A DNA stretch of 64,000 nt from Allomuricauda sp. CP2A (GTDB taxonomy: Bacteria; Bacteroidota; Bacteroidia; Flavobacteriales; Flavobacteriaceae). Below, one piece after another: positions 34,972 through 44,235 of the stretch. The translations under genes were made by a program, and so were the position numbers. The notes beneath the pieces are model-generated. The model saw only the letters and a list, made by a program, of their open reading frames with translations. It made no database searches and was not told where the DNA came from. The stretch is from assembly GCF_001683915.1 (NCBI RefSeq), contig NZ_LXTT01000101.1, positions 59,937-123,936 on the forward strand, read 5' to 3'. How positions within the stretch are numbered: the stretch's first letter is position 1; each line of letters starts with the position of its first letter.

Positions 34972-37392
34972 ATGAACAAACCAACCTTAATCCTAACCCT
35001 ATTTTTTTTATTGATTTCCTTTTCATTTTATGCTCAAGAAGTAATTGTATTGGATGCCGATTCGGGAATACCCATTTCCAATTTGGCCGTTTTTAACAAA
35101 GACAAATCCAAAACCACGATCACGGATTATAACGGAAAAACTGATTTGGGAGTTTTCAACCCGAACGAACAGATTACCTTTCAACATCTCAGTTATGAGA
35201 TTTATGTGATCAACAAATCTCAAATAGCAAAAAATGGAAATCGAATTTACCTCCACTTGCGTTCCGAGGAACTTCAGGAAGTGGTGTTATCCGTTTCAAA
35301 ATGGGAGCAACAAAAAAAGAATCTTCCCCAAAAAATCGAGACTATTGATGCCCGGAGCATTTCTTTCACCGCACCACAAACCTCGGCAGACCTGCTACAG
35401 AACAGCGGAAAGGTCTTTGTGCAAAAAAGTCAATTGGGAGGCGGAAGCCCCATGATCAGGGGTTTTGCCACCAACAGATTGCTGTTGTCTGTGGATGGTG
35501 TTCGGATGAACAATGCTATCTTTAGGGGCGGAAACCTCCAAAATGTGATTTCCATCGATCCCTTTGCTGTGAACAAGACCGAAATCATTTTCGGACCAGG
35601 CTCTGTGATCTATGGGAGCGATGCCATCGGCGGGGTAATGAACTTTTACACGCAAAGACCCCATTTTTCCTTTACCGATAGCTTGGCTTTTTCAGGAAAG
35701 GCAGCCTATCGATTTGCATCGGTCAATAATGAGAGCACCAGTCATGTGGAGTTCAATTTTGGGCAGCAAAAATGGGCTTCCTTCACCAGCTTTACCTATA
35801 ATAATTTTGATGACCTGAAGATGGGAGAACATGGACCGGATTCCTATCTCAGGAACAATTATGTCATCCAACAAAATGGCATGGATGTGTTGGTGGCCAA
35901 TGACGACCCCAAAAAACAGGTCTCCACAGGATATGATCAGCTCAATTTTCTTCAAAAATTTGCGTATCGCCCAAATGATATCTGGAACTATAATTTGGGC
36001 TTGTATTATTCCGAAACCTCGGATTATCCCAGATATGACCGATTGATCCGCCCTACGGGTGATGGACAGGGCCTTCGGTCAGCAGAATGGTATTACGGTC
36101 CCCAAAAATGGTTTATGGGCAATTTTCAAATCACCAAAAAAGGGGACAGTAAATTCTATGACCGCGTAAAACTTACAACCGCATACCAGTTTTTTGAGGA
36201 GAGTCGACATGACAGGGGGTTTGGGGATGTGGAATTGTTCTCCACCAAAGAAAAAGTGGATGCCCTTTCAATGAACTTGGATTTTGAGAACAAAAAATTG
36301 GGCGGTCTGCATTTGTATTATGGCGCCGAGTATGTCTTGAACAAGGTAAATTCCAAAGGAAGCATGCGAAACATTGAAACGGATGAAGTGGAACGCACCG
36401 CATCCCGTTATCCGGATGGATCAACGTGGCAGACTTTTGCGGGCTATATTAATGGGGAATACCAAGTGGAACCTAATTTCACTTTGCTTTCCGGAATTCG
36501 TTACAGTCAGGTCTGGGTGGATGCCGAATTTGAAAAAACATTCTATCCCTTTCCGTTTGATGAGGCCGATATTGTAACCGGAGCACTTACTGGAAGTTTG
36601 GGTTTCAGTTGGTTTCCAAGGGAAGATTTGCAGGTTACCTTGAACGGATCTACGGGGTTTAGAGCACCGAATATTGATGATATTGGAAAAATATTTGATT
36701 CCGAACCCGGTTCTGTGGTGGTTCCCAATCCTGATTTGGAACCTGAATATGCCTATAATGGAGAAATCGGAATCCGAAAAAATTTTAGTGATCGATTTGT
36801 TTTAAAGGGATCCGCCTATTACACCTATTTAGTGGATGCTTTGGTTCGAAGGGATTTTAGTTTTAATGGGGAAACCGAGATTGATTACAATGGCGAACTG
36901 AGCAATGTACAGGCCATACAGAATGCAGCCAAGGCCTATGTCTATGGTTTTGAATTTGGAATGGAGGCCTTTTTGGATGAGCATTGGTCATTTTCATCAA
37001 ACCTTACCCTTACCGAGGGTATTGAAGAGGACGATGATGGTACCGATAGTCCGGCCCGCCATGCGGCTCCCACCTTTGGTGATGCCCATTTGGTTTGGCA
37101 GAATAAGAAAATTAAAGCAGATGTTTTTGTAAACTATAACGGAGAGGTAAGCAATGCTGATTTGGCCTTATCTGAACAGAGCAAGGGTTACATCTACGCC
37201 AGTGATGCCAACGGAAACCCCTATTCGCCATCTTGGTACACCCTGAATTTTAGGTCGCAATACCAAATTACCAATGCCTTAAAGGCATCTTTGAGTTTGG
37301 AAAACATGACCAACCAACGTTACCGGATGTATTCTTCGGGCATTGTGGCTCCTGGAACCAACCTTATTTTGGGATTGGGGTATGTATTTTAA
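34972..37392 (+). CDS. TonB-dependent receptor, heme/hemoglobin-receptor-like
   Basis: 806 residues. Signal peptide to SFYAQ, a carboxypeptidase-like beta domain (about 24-100), a plug domain (about 120-230; SPMIRGFATNRLLLSVDGVRM, GPGSVIYGSDAIGGVMNF) and a 22-strand barrel. Barrel motifs GFRAPNIDD and VVPNPDLEPEYAYN correspond to the FRAP and NPDL boxes of heme receptors. The final residues end in Phe. Heme uptake is the likely role, though no hmu-type gene is adjacent. Coupled to recO. Confidence 0.82.
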   Translation: MNKPTLILTLFFLLISFSFYAQEVIVLDADSGIPISNLAVFNKDKSKTTITDYNGKTDLGVFNPNEQITFQHLSYEIYVINKSQIAKNGNRIYLHLRSEELQEVVLSVSKWEQQKKNLPQKIETIDARSISFTAPQTSADLLQNSGKVFVQKSQLGGGSPMIRGFATNRLLLSVDGVRMNNAIFRGGNLQNVISIDPFAVNKTEIIFGPGSVIYGSDAIGGVMNFYTQRPHFSFTDSLAFSGKAAYRFASVNNESTSHVEFNFGQQKWASFTSFTYNNFDDLKMGEHGPDSYLRNNYVIQQNGMDVLVANDDPKKQVSTGYDQLNFLQKFAYRPNDIWNYNLGLYYSETSDYPRYDRLIRPTGDGQGLRSAEWYYGPQKWFMGNFQITKKGDSKFYDRVKLTTAYQFFEESRHDRGFGDVELFSTKEKVDALSMNLDFENKKLGGLHLYYGAEYVLNKVNSKGSMRNIETDEVERTASRYPDGSTWQTFAGYINGEYQVEPNFTLLSGIRYSQVWVDAEFEKTFYPFPFDEADIVTGALTGSLGFSWFPREDLQVTLNGSTGFRAPNIDDIGKIFDSEPGSVVVPNPDLEPEYAYNGEIGIRKNFSDRFVLKGSAYYTYLVDALVRRDFSFNGETEIDYNGELSNVQAIQNAAKAYVYGFEFGMEAFLDEHWSFSSNLTLTEGIEEDDDGTDSPARHAAPTFGDAHLVWQNKKIKADVFVNYNGEVSNADLALSEQSKGYIYASDANGNPYSPSWYTLNFRSQYQITNALKASLSLENMTNQRYRMYSSGIVAPGTNLILGLGYVF

Positions 37393-37424
37393 AAAGCAAA
37401 GAGGTCTAAAAAGTATTGAAATGC

Positions 37425-37472
37425 GTCATTCTGAATTCCTGCCTGCCGGCAGGCAAGGCATTTCAGAATCTC
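37425..37472. repeat. nested palindromic repeat A
   Basis: An outer hairpin with arms ATTCTGAA (37428-37435) and TTCAGAAT (37462-37469), bordered by GTC and CTC. In it sits a 21-nt block (37438-37458) containing the perfect 16-bp palindrome TGCCTGCCGGCAGGCA. Removing the block leaves a tight hairpin with a 5-nt loop. Confidence 0.8.
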
Positions 37473-37497
37473 ACCATACTGATAAACCAATTGTTAT

Positions 37498-37547
37498 GAG
37501 AACCTGAAACCTGCCTATGCCGGCCAGGCAGGCAAGTTCAGGTTGAC
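37498..37547. repeat. nested palindromic repeat B
   Basis: Outer arms AACCTGAA (37501-37508) and TTCAGGTT (37537-37544), bordered GAG...GAC, so it is in inverted orientation to repeat A. A 23-nt inner block (37510-37532) runs CCTGCCT ... AGGCAGG. Together A and B make a divergent pair 25 bp apart, downstream of the TonB receptor gene. Confidence 0.8.
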
Positions 37548-37584
37548 GGAAACCTATCTTTTTAGACACCCTTTTTACTTCTTG

Positions 37585-37905
37585 TTACATTTTTAGGCTG
37601 TCTATGGCCTTTTTGGTGATTTCTTTGGCATCCTCACCCATTTCTTCAGCCTTGTCCATGGCCTCTTCACCGGCTTTTTTAATGCTGTCCGCAGCTTTCT
37701 CGCCCATTTCCATGGCTTCGTCCCCTGCTTTTTTTACCGCATCAACAGCATCATTTGTGGCATCTTTTAGACCTCCACCCGCTTCTTCAAGGGTTTCACT
37801 GGCCTCTTCGGAAGCATCTTTGGCCTTGTCCGCAGCCTCTTTACAGGAGGTCATAACGGACATGGATAAAGACAGTGCCATCACTGCAATCACAACTTTT
37901 TTCAT
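37585..37905 (-). CDS. helical lipoprotein of YtxH-like composition
   Basis: 106 residues. Lipobox MTSC (Cys21). The rest is a continuous amphipathic helix with heptad-like repeats (ADKAKDASEEASE, AGDEAMEMGEKAADSIKKAGEEAMDKAEE). Such proteins resemble LEA/YtxH stress proteins and small coiled-coil lipoproteins. Start MKKVVIAVM chosen for its clean lipoprotein signal. Function unknown. Confidence 0.7.
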   Translation of the reverse strand: MKKVVIAVMALSLSMSVMTSCKEAADKAKDASEEASETLEEAGGGLKDATNDAVDAVKKAGDEAMEMGEKAADSIKKAGEEAMDKAEEMGEDAKEITKKAIDSLKM

Positions 37906-38045
37906 TTTTTTAATGGTTTGTGTTAGTGCAAACCAAGATAGTGAATTTAACGTAAACAGTAATGTGGGACATATCATATTTAGGTTAAGGCTATTAAGGA
38001 AATACTAATACCCAAAAGGGAGGGGTATTATTCCATCTAAATTTA

Positions 38046-38053
38046 TAATTTTG
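38046..38053 (+). promoter_or_regulatory. -7 box for ileS
   Basis: TAATTTTG fits TAnnTTTG, 34 bp before the ileS ATG. No clear TTG partner. It may drive the ileS-dksA-like pair and part of what follows. Confidence 0.4.
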
Positions 38054-38087
38054 CAAACTTGGAATTCGAGAAGAAGTAGCAATATAT

Positions 38088-41000
38088 ATGAAGTTTGCAG
38101 AATATAAGGGATTGGATTTGCCCAAGGTATCAGAAGAGGTTCTGAACTTTTGGAAAGACAAACAGATTTTTGAGAAAAGTGTTTCCACACGGGAGGGCAG
38201 GGAGAGCTACGTCTTTTACGAAGGCCCACCATCTGCAAACGGAATGCCCGGGATTCACCACGTAATGGCACGTACCATCAAGGATATATTTCCAAGGTAC
38301 AAAACCATGAAAGGTTTTCAGGTGAAGAGAAAAGCGGGATGGGACACCCACGGACTGCCTGTGGAAATTGGTGTGGAAAAGGAATTGGGCATCACCAAAG
38401 AGGATATCGGCAAAAAAATATCGGTAGAGGAATACAACGCAGCCTGTAAAAAAGCGGTAATGCGCTATACGGATGTTTGGAACGAAATGACCGAGAAAGT
38501 GGGGTATTGGGTGGATATGGACGACCCCTACATCACCTACAAGCCCAAGTACATGGAATCCGTTTGGTGGTTGCTTAAACAGATTTACGACAAAGGACTC
38601 ATATACAAGGGCTACACCATACAACCGTATTCGCCAAAGGCGGGTACCGGGTTAAGCTCCCACGAGCTGAACCAGCCAGGAACCTATCAAGATGTTACGG
38701 ATACCACGGTTACGGCCCAGTTCAAGGCCAAAACCGATTCGCTTCCAGAATTTTTGAAGAAAGTTGATGGGGATATTTATTTTTTAGCCTGGACGACCAC
38801 ACCATGGACGCTCCCATCGAACACGGCATTGACCGTTGGCCCAAAAATTGAATATGTACTTGTAAAATCGTACAACCAATACACCTTTGAGCCCATCAAT
38901 GTAGTGGTAGCCAAAAACTTGGTCAGCTACAATTTTTCGGGAAAGTTTTCCAAGGTTGAAACTGAGGAAGAATTGTCCAACTTTAAAGAAGGTGATAAAA
39001 AGATTCCATATTTGGTGGGCGAAACTTTTGTGGGCAAGGATTTGGTAGGCATCCGGTATGAGCAATTGATAGATTACGCACAGCCCTACCAAAATCCAGA
39101 GAATGCGTTCCGGGTCATTGCTGGGGATTTTGTAACTACTGAAGATGGTACGGGAATCGTGCACACTGCCCCAACTTTTGGTGCAGACGATGCCTTGGTG
39201 GCAAAACAGGCCACACCAGAAGTTCCACCCTTGTTGGTTTTGGATGAAAATGACAATCCGGTTCCGCTCGTTGACCTTCAAGGTAAGTTTAGACCGGAAA
39301 TGAAGGAGTTTGGCGGCAAGTACGTAAAGAACGAATACTATGATGAGGGTGAAGAACCTGAAAAGTCGGTTGATGTTGAGATTGCCATCAAGCTAAAAAT
39401 AGAGAACAAGGCCTTTAAGGTCGAGAAATACGTGCACAGCTACCCGAACTGCTGGCGTACCGACAAACCCATCCTTTACTATCCGTTGAATTCTTGGTTC
39501 ATAAAGGTAACGGATGTTAAGGACCGCATGTTTGAGTTGAACCAGACCATCAACTGGAAGCCAAAATCCACTGGAGAAGGCCGTTTTGGGAACTGGTTGG
39601 CCAATGCAAACGACTGGAACCTTTCCCGATCCCGGTATTGGGGTATTCCATTGCCTATCTGGCGTACCGAAGATGGCAAGGAAGAGTTGATGATTGGTTC
39701 CGTAGCAGAATTGAAATCAGAAATGGCCAAAGCGGTTGAGGCGGGTGTGTTGGACAAGGATGTGTTCGAGGATTTTGTGGTGGGCGATATGAGTGAGTCC
39801 AACTACGATAAAATAGACCTGCACAAAAATATAGTGGATGGCATCACTTTGGTTTCTCCATCAGGACAACCCATGAAGCGCGAAGCAGACCTTATCGATG
39901 TTTGGTTTGATAGTGGTTCCATGCCCTATGCCCAATGGCACTATCCTTTTGAGAACAAGGAACTCATTGATGACGGAATTGCATTTCCGGCCAACTTTAT
40001 TGCTGAAGGTGTGGATCAAACCCGAGGTTGGTTCTATACCCTTCATGCCATTGCCACCATGGTTTTTGATAGCATTGCGTACAAAAATGTGGTTTCCAAC
40101 GGGCTTGTTTTGGATAAAGAAGGCAAAAAAATGTCCAAACGATTGGGCAATGCGGTTGACCCATTCGAGGTGTTGCCAGAGCATGGCCCCGATGCCACAC
40201 GTTGGTACATGATTTCCAATGCCAACCCATGGGACAACCTGAAATTTGATATTGAAGGCGTTGTTGAGGTAAAACGAAAGTTCTTCGGAACGCTCTACAA
40301 CACCTACTCCTTTATGGCACTTTATGCCAATATTGACGAGTTTGATTATTCCGAAGCCGATATTCCGTTGAAAGATAGGCCAGAGATCGATCAATGGATC
40401 TTATCCGAACTCCACACCTTGATCAAAAATGTGGATGAAGCTTATGCCGATTACGAAGCTACCCGTGCAGCCAGGATGATTTCCGACTATGTTCAGGAAA
40501 ATTTGAGCAATTGGTACGTTCGTTTGAGCAGAAGACGTTTCTGGAAGGGCGATTACCAGCAGGACAAGATTTCTGCCTACCAGACCTTATATACCTGTTT
40601 GGCAACAGTGGCTAAATTATCTGCTCCGATTGCCCCATTCTTTATGGATCAGTTGTACAAGGATTTGGACGCCACAACCCAAAAAGACGGTTTTGAGAGT
40701 GTTCATTTGGCCGAATTCCCGGTTTTTGATGCCAATATGGTGAACAAGAACTTGGAACGTAAGATGCAATTGGCCCAAAAAATTTCATCTTTGGTGCTTT
40801 CCATCCGTCAGAAGGAAAAAATAAAGGTGCGCCAGCCGCTTCAGAAAATCATGATCCCTATTTTGGATGATGAGCAACGAAGTGATATCGAGGCTGTTTC
40901 CAATTTGGTGAAATCCGAAGTAAATGTGAAGGAAATTGAGTTGTTGGATGATGCTTCAGGAATACTGGTGAAACAAATAAAACCTAATTTTAAAGTGTTG

Positions 41001-41489
41001 GGCCCAAGATTTGGTAAAGATATGAAGGCGATTGCCGCGGCCGTATCAAAATTGGGTCAAGAGGACATACAAAAAATTGAACGCGAAGGGGAATTAATGC
41101 TACAATTGGAAAATAAAAGCGTTATTTTACAGTTAACCGATGTAGACATAAGCTCCCAGGACATTGAAGGTTGGTTGGTTGCAAGCTCTGGCCCATTGAC
41201 CGTGGCCTTGGATGTAACGATTGATGAAACCCTAAGGAAAGAGGGCATTGCAAGGGAACTCGTGAACCGAATCCAAAACCTCCGAAAGGAATCAGGATTT
41301 GAGGTAACAGATAAAATTGACATTAAAATATTGAAGGACGGCTTTGTGGAAAATGCGGTTTCCAGTAACGAGGATTACATCAAAACGGAAACCTTGACCG
41401 CCGAGCTGAACTTTGAGGAACAACTTGAAGAAGGTATAGCAATTGCCTTTGATGAAGTGAATACAAAATTGTTTATTCAAAAACATTAA
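38088..41489 (+). CDS. ileS: isoleucyl-tRNA synthetase, type 2, with GxHH signature
   Basis: 1133 residues, the long eukaryote-like form. The family phrase RKAGWDTHGLPVEIGVEKELG and the signature KKMSKRLGN identify the type 2 enzyme. The class I HxGH motif reads GIHH (Gly55-Ile56-His57-His58), so first His and Gly have exchanged places. An editing domain (about 200-400), a catalytic core and an anticodon-binding domain follow. It charges tRNA-Ile. Type 2 enzymes are naturally insensitive to mupirocin, and the GxHH form has been tied to hyper-resistance. Followed 4 bp later by the DksA-like gene. Confidence 0.95.
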   Translation: MKFAEYKGLDLPKVSEEVLNFWKDKQIFEKSVSTREGRESYVFYEGPPSANGMPGIHHVMARTIKDIFPRYKTMKGFQVKRKAGWDTHGLPVEIGVEKELGITKEDIGKKISVEEYNAACKKAVMRYTDVWNEMTEKVGYWVDMDDPYITYKPKYMESVWWLLKQIYDKGLIYKGYTIQPYSPKAGTGLSSHELNQPGTYQDVTDTTVTAQFKAKTDSLPEFLKKVDGDIYFLAWTTTPWTLPSNTALTVGPKIEYVLVKSYNQYTFEPINVVVAKNLVSYNFSGKFSKVETEEELSNFKEGDKKIPYLVGETFVGKDLVGIRYEQLIDYAQPYQNPENAFRVIAGDFVTTEDGTGIVHTAPTFGADDALVAKQATPEVPPLLVLDENDNPVPLVDLQGKFRPEMKEFGGKYVKNEYYDEGEEPEKSVDVEIAIKLKIENKAFKVEKYVHSYPNCWRTDKPILYYPLNSWFIKVTDVKDRMFELNQTINWKPKSTGEGRFGNWLANANDWNLSRSRYWGIPLPIWRTEDGKEELMIGSVAELKSEMAKAVEAGVLDKDVFEDFVVGDMSESNYDKIDLHKNIVDGITLVSPSGQPMKREADLIDVWFDSGSMPYAQWHYPFENKELIDDGIAFPANFIAEGVDQTRGWFYTLHAIATMVFDSIAYKNVVSNGLVLDKEGKKMSKRLGNAVDPFEVLPEHGPDATRWYMISNANPWDNLKFDIEGVVEVKRKFFGTLYNTYSFMALYANIDEFDYSEADIPLKDRPEIDQWILSELHTLIKNVDEAYADYEATRAARMISDYVQENLSNWYVRLSRRRFWKGDYQQDKISAYQTLYTCLATVAKLSAPIAPFFMDQLYKDLDATTQKDGFESVHLAEFPVFDANMVNKNLERKMQLAQKISSLVLSIRQKEKIKVRQPLQKIMIPILDDEQRSDIEAVSNLVKSEVNVKEIELLDDASGILVKQIKPNFKVLGPRFGKDMKAIAAAVSKLGQEDIQKIEREGELMLQLENKSVILQLTDVDISSQDIEGWLVASSGPLTVALDVTIDETLRKEGIARELVNRIQNLRKESGFEVTDKIDIKILKDGFVENAVSSNEDYIKTETLTAELNFEEQLEEGIAIAFDEVNTKLFIQKH

Positions 41490-41493
41490 GAAA

Positions 41494-41877
41494 ATGGCAG
41501 AAGAACTAAAAGTTAGATATTCGGATAAAGACCTTGATGAGTTCAGGGCCTTGATCGAAGAAAAAATAGAAAAGGCAAAGAGCCATTTGGAACTTTTGAA
41601 GAGTGCCTATATGAACGATGGGAACAACGGTACGGATGATACATCACCCACGTTCAAGGCCTTTGAGGAAGGGTCCGAGACCATGAGCAAGGAAGCCAAT
41701 ACACAATTGGCCATCCGTCAGGAGAAATTTATCCGGGATCTTAAGAATGCACTTTTGCGCATTGAAAATAAGACATATGGCATCTGCCGTGTTACCGGAA
41801 AGCTTATCAACAAGGAGCGATTGAAGCTGGTCCCCCATGCCACACTGAGCATTGAGGCGAAGAACATGCAGAAATAA
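41494..41877 (+). CDS. TraR/DksA family protein lacking zinc cysteines
   Basis: 127 residues. A coiled-coil N-terminal half leads to the family C-terminal pattern YGICRVTGKLINKERLKLVPHATLSI. Canonical DksA has four Cys here; only one remains, so no zinc finger forms. Cys-free DksA variants work without zinc in other bacteria, and this form is usual downstream of ileS in Flavobacteriia. The role is RNA polymerase secondary-channel binding, by analogy. A terminator follows. Confidence 0.85.
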   Translation: MAEELKVRYSDKDLDEFRALIEEKIEKAKSHLELLKSAYMNDGNNGTDDTSPTFKAFEEGSETMSKEANTQLAIRQEKFIRDLKNALLRIENKTYGICRVTGKLINKERLKLVPHATLSIEAKNMQK

Positions 41878-41878
41878 T

Positions 41879-41903
41879 AAAAGCGCCTTTGGGCGTTTTT
41901 TTG
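41879..41903 (+). terminator. terminator after the DksA-like gene
   Basis: Stem AAGCGCC / GGCGTTT (one G-T pair) with a short TTTG loop and a run of T residues. It separates the ileS unit from the next genes, though readthrough into the downstream ORF is possible. Confidence 0.65.
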
Positions 41904-41906
41904 TTT

Positions 41907-42527
41907 ATGAAATCCTTTTTCATTGTCTTTGGGCTTTTTTTTCTTGTACATGTACAGGGGCAAAAACTGGTAAAGAAAGCTTTTATAGGTCCCAGAACGG
42001 AATCCATTCAAATTGACTCACGGTACTGCTACCAGATTGATCTGTATACGGCCAAGACCAAACAGGTTCAAGTTGAGGCAAGTATTGAAGGGGAATATGC
42101 CAAGGATTTGCTTATTTCTATAGAAGAAGAAGGGACAACAGTGCGCATCAGTGCGGGTTTCCACCCCAACTTTATTAACCCCAACGACAAGTTAAGCGCC
42201 CATAAGGTAGTTTCCATTGCCTTGCACATTACGGTGCCCCAGTACAAAAACGTCTCCATTTTTGGAACCAACAGCAATGTTGAAATCGAGGGCAAGTATC
42301 AAAACCTGGATGTAAAGCTCTCCGATGGTAGGTGCGTGTTGAACAATGTTTCTGAAACCGTTGAAGTGACCACCCAAAAAGGCGATATATGGTTGAATGC
42401 CGAAAACGGAAGTGTCCTTGCGCAAAGCACCTATGGGCAAGTTGATAATAACCAAATCCCAGAGGGACACAACCAATATATCTTGAAAACGGTGGAAGGC
42501 AACATCCATCTTAGGAAAACAAAATAA
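41907..42527 (+). CDS. secreted DUF4097-like beta-helix protein
   Basis: 206 residues with a signal peptide (MKSFFIVFGLFFLVHVQGQ). The mature part has repeated strand units, YKNVSIFGTNSNVEIEG, YQNLDVKLSDGRCVLNN and VEVTTQKGDIWLNAENG, as in DUF4097 or 'auto-transporter adhesin-like' domains with right-handed beta-helix form. Function unknown. It lies between a terminator and lspA, 32 bp upstream of that gene. Confidence 0.62.
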   Translation: MKSFFIVFGLFFLVHVQGQKLVKKAFIGPRTESIQIDSRYCYQIDLYTAKTKQVQVEASIEGEYAKDLLISIEEEGTTVRISAGFHPNFINPNDKLSAHKVVSIALHITVPQYKNVSIFGTNSNVEIEGKYQNLDVKLSDGRCVLNNVSETVEVTTQKGDIWLNAENGSVLAQSTYGQVDNNQIPEGHNQYILKTVEGNIHLRKTK

Positions 42528-42559
42528 TATACCTATTTTTGCAACCTCTTTTTAACGGC

Positions 42560-43210
42560 ATGAATCTAAGGAAATCCCTCATCATCATTATAGTGATCTT
42601 ACTTATTGACCAAATAAGCAAGGTCTACATCAAGACCAATTTTATTTTGGGGGAATCCCATGATGTTTTGGGGTGGTTCAAAATACTTTTTATTGAGAAT
42701 GAAGGCGCTGCATGGGGGACCAAACTGAGTGATTTATTGCCCATTTCGGAATCGGCTGGAAAACTTGTTTTGACGATTTTTCGGATTTTTGCCGTATTTG
42801 GCATCGCCTATTGGCTTTGGGACATCATTAAAAAACAATCCCCCAGAACCCTTATTTTAGCGGTATCGCTCATTTTAGCCGGGGCTTTGGGAAACATTAT
42901 CGATTCTGTTTTTTACGGAATCATTTTTGATCATAGCAGCGGCCAAGTGGCCACACTGTTTTCCAACGAGCCGTATGGAACCCTGTTTCACGGCAAAGTA
43001 GTGGACATGCTCTATTTTCCTTTGATTGATGCCACATGGCCCGATTGGATTCCATCCGTGGGTGGACAACGGTTCCGGTTTTTTGAACCGGTCTTCAATA
43101 TTGCCGATACGGCCATAAGTACCGGTGTGGGCATATTGATTGTCTTCAACAAAAGGGCATTTCCAAAAAAATCAGAGCAAGGACAGGAAGTGACCGATCA
43201 AAATGTATAG
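42560..43210 (+). CDS. lspA: lipoprotein signal peptidase
   Basis: 216 residues with four transmembrane helices. The two catalytic Asp lie in GALGNIIDS and FNIADTAIST. The inserted loop of about 30 residues before the last helix is usual in Bacteroidota. It removes signal peptides from prolipoproteins, of which this window encodes at least nine. The ATG at MNLRKSL is preferred. The 3' end overlaps the cyclo-ligase gene on the other strand by 13 bp. Confidence 0.92.
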   Translation: MNLRKSLIIIIVILLIDQISKVYIKTNFILGESHDVLGWFKILFIENEGAAWGTKLSDLLPISESAGKLVLTIFRIFAVFGIAYWLWDIIKKQSPRTLILAVSLILAGALGNIIDSVFYGIIFDHSSGQVATLFSNEPYGTLFHGKVVDMLYFPLIDATWPDWIPSVGGQRFRFFEPVFNIADTAISTGVGILIVFNKRAFPKKSEQGQEVTDQNV

Positions 43211-43761
43211 ATCTTTTCCGGGGTAACGCAGTAATCCAGCTTCACATCATTTTCATGCACATCGGTGATGTTGTTTTCTTCTGGCCCAAACAAAGAAAGC
43301 CCAATTTTGAGGGTTTCTTTTCTACATTTTCGTAAAAAGGTGTCGTAGTACCCTTTTCCATACCCTACACGATTTCCTTGAAGGTCAAATGACAAGAGGG
43401 GAACAAAGACCACATCAATTTTGTTTTCTGGGATCAAGATGCCATCCACAGGTTCTGGAATGCCCCATTTGTTCTTTTTGATTACGGTGCTATCGGTCAA
43501 CAAAAAGTTTTCCAAAGCGTTTGCGCCATGTGTTCTTGGAACCACAACATGCTTATCTTTTCCTTGCAAAAGGGTAATGAGGGGAAGTGTGTCCACTTCT
43601 TTGTTTTCGTCAATGCTCAGGAAGATATGGAAATAAAAAAAATCCCAAACCGGGATTTGAAGCACATGATTTGCTAAACGGATACTCAAATCTGAAATTT
43701 TGGGAGAAGAAAATTCCGCTCTCAGACTCTTGTATTTTTTTCTTAGTTCATGTTTCAACAT
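43198..43761 (-). CDS. 5-formyltetrahydrofolate cyclo-ligase
   Basis: 187 residues. The signature RVGYGKGYYDTFL is present, with the N-terminal LRKKYKSLRAEF binding region. It recycles 5-formyl-THF to 5,10-methenyl-THF using ATP. Its last codons overlap the end of lspA. Likely monocistronic or preceded by a tiny membrane-protein frame. Confidence 0.9.
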   Translation of the reverse strand: MLKHELRKKYKSLRAEFSSPKISDLSIRLANHVLQIPVWDFFYFHIFLSIDENKEVDTLPLITLLQGKDKHVVVPRTHGANALENFLLTDSTVIKKNKWGIPEPVDGILIPENKIDVVFVPLLSFDLQGNRVGYGKGYYDTFLRKCRKETLKIGLSLFGPEENNITDVHENDVKLDYCVTPEKIYTF

Positions 43762-43810
43762 CTAATTGAATGTTGAAGATTCTGGGGTAGTGTTTTGGGG
43801 AAATGCAGAG

Positions 43811-43900
43811 CTACTCTCCTCGGGTAGACACCGAAAAAAAGATTTTGAAGAAAAGCATCAAAATCAAGTACATTCCCAAAACGATAACATAGTTTTCCAT
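43811..43900 (-). CDS. possible 29-aa membrane peptide
   Basis: A minus-strand frame of 29 codons reads MENYVIVLGMYLILMLFF then KIFFSVSTRGE. It is one hydrophobic helix with a basic C-terminus, the form of small membrane proteins. It lies 49 bp upstream of the cyclo-ligase start on the same strand. A+T-rich DNA can produce such frames by chance, so this is tentative. Confidence 0.3.
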   Translation of the reverse strand: MENYVIVLGMYLILMLFFKIFFSVSTRGE

Positions 43901-44192
43901 CGCATCGTGTTTATATCGTTAAATGTAGGTAAAACAATTTTAAAATTCACCATGAAATGCACTTTTTATCGATGAAATGCACAATTTTTACCAATTGTTT
44001 AACAATTTAGACGCATTCAAATTTCCGGATTGTGGGTTTTCCATAGTTTTTTTATGTGAAAACCACAGTTTTGGACAAATTAAAAAAATGGTTTCCTTTA
44101 TAGGGAAACTGTATTGGTAAAGGGAAGTGTGCCAACGGTTAAGCCAAAATAAGAAAGCATCAAGTTTAACAAAAAACACGCCAATTAAAATT

Positions 44193-44200
44193 TAACTTTG
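44193..44200 (+). promoter_or_regulatory. -7 box for uvrC
   Basis: TAACTTTG fits TAnnTTTG; the ATG is 35 bp further on. No TTG at ideal spacing. Confidence 0.4.
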
Positions 44201-44235
44201 TTCAAAGTCGGTTAAGGAAATTTCCTGAAGCATCT

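Larger units (their letters stand above)
43762..44235. other. 474-bp intergenic region with direct repeats and hairpins
   Basis: It holds a 29-codon frame on the minus strand (below). Two copies of ATGAAATGCAC occur at 43952-43962 and 43972-43982, exactly 20 bp apart, about two helical turns. Imperfect inverted repeats follow: TGTGGGTTTTC / GAAAACCACAG around 44030-44065 and GTTTCC / GGAAAC near 44093-44108. TAACTTTG at 44193-44200 is a -7 match for uvrC. Confidence 0.4.

Noticed and set aside
37425..37547. CRISPR-like array
   Set aside because: Only two units in opposite orientation with different arms, no regular spacers and no cas genes.
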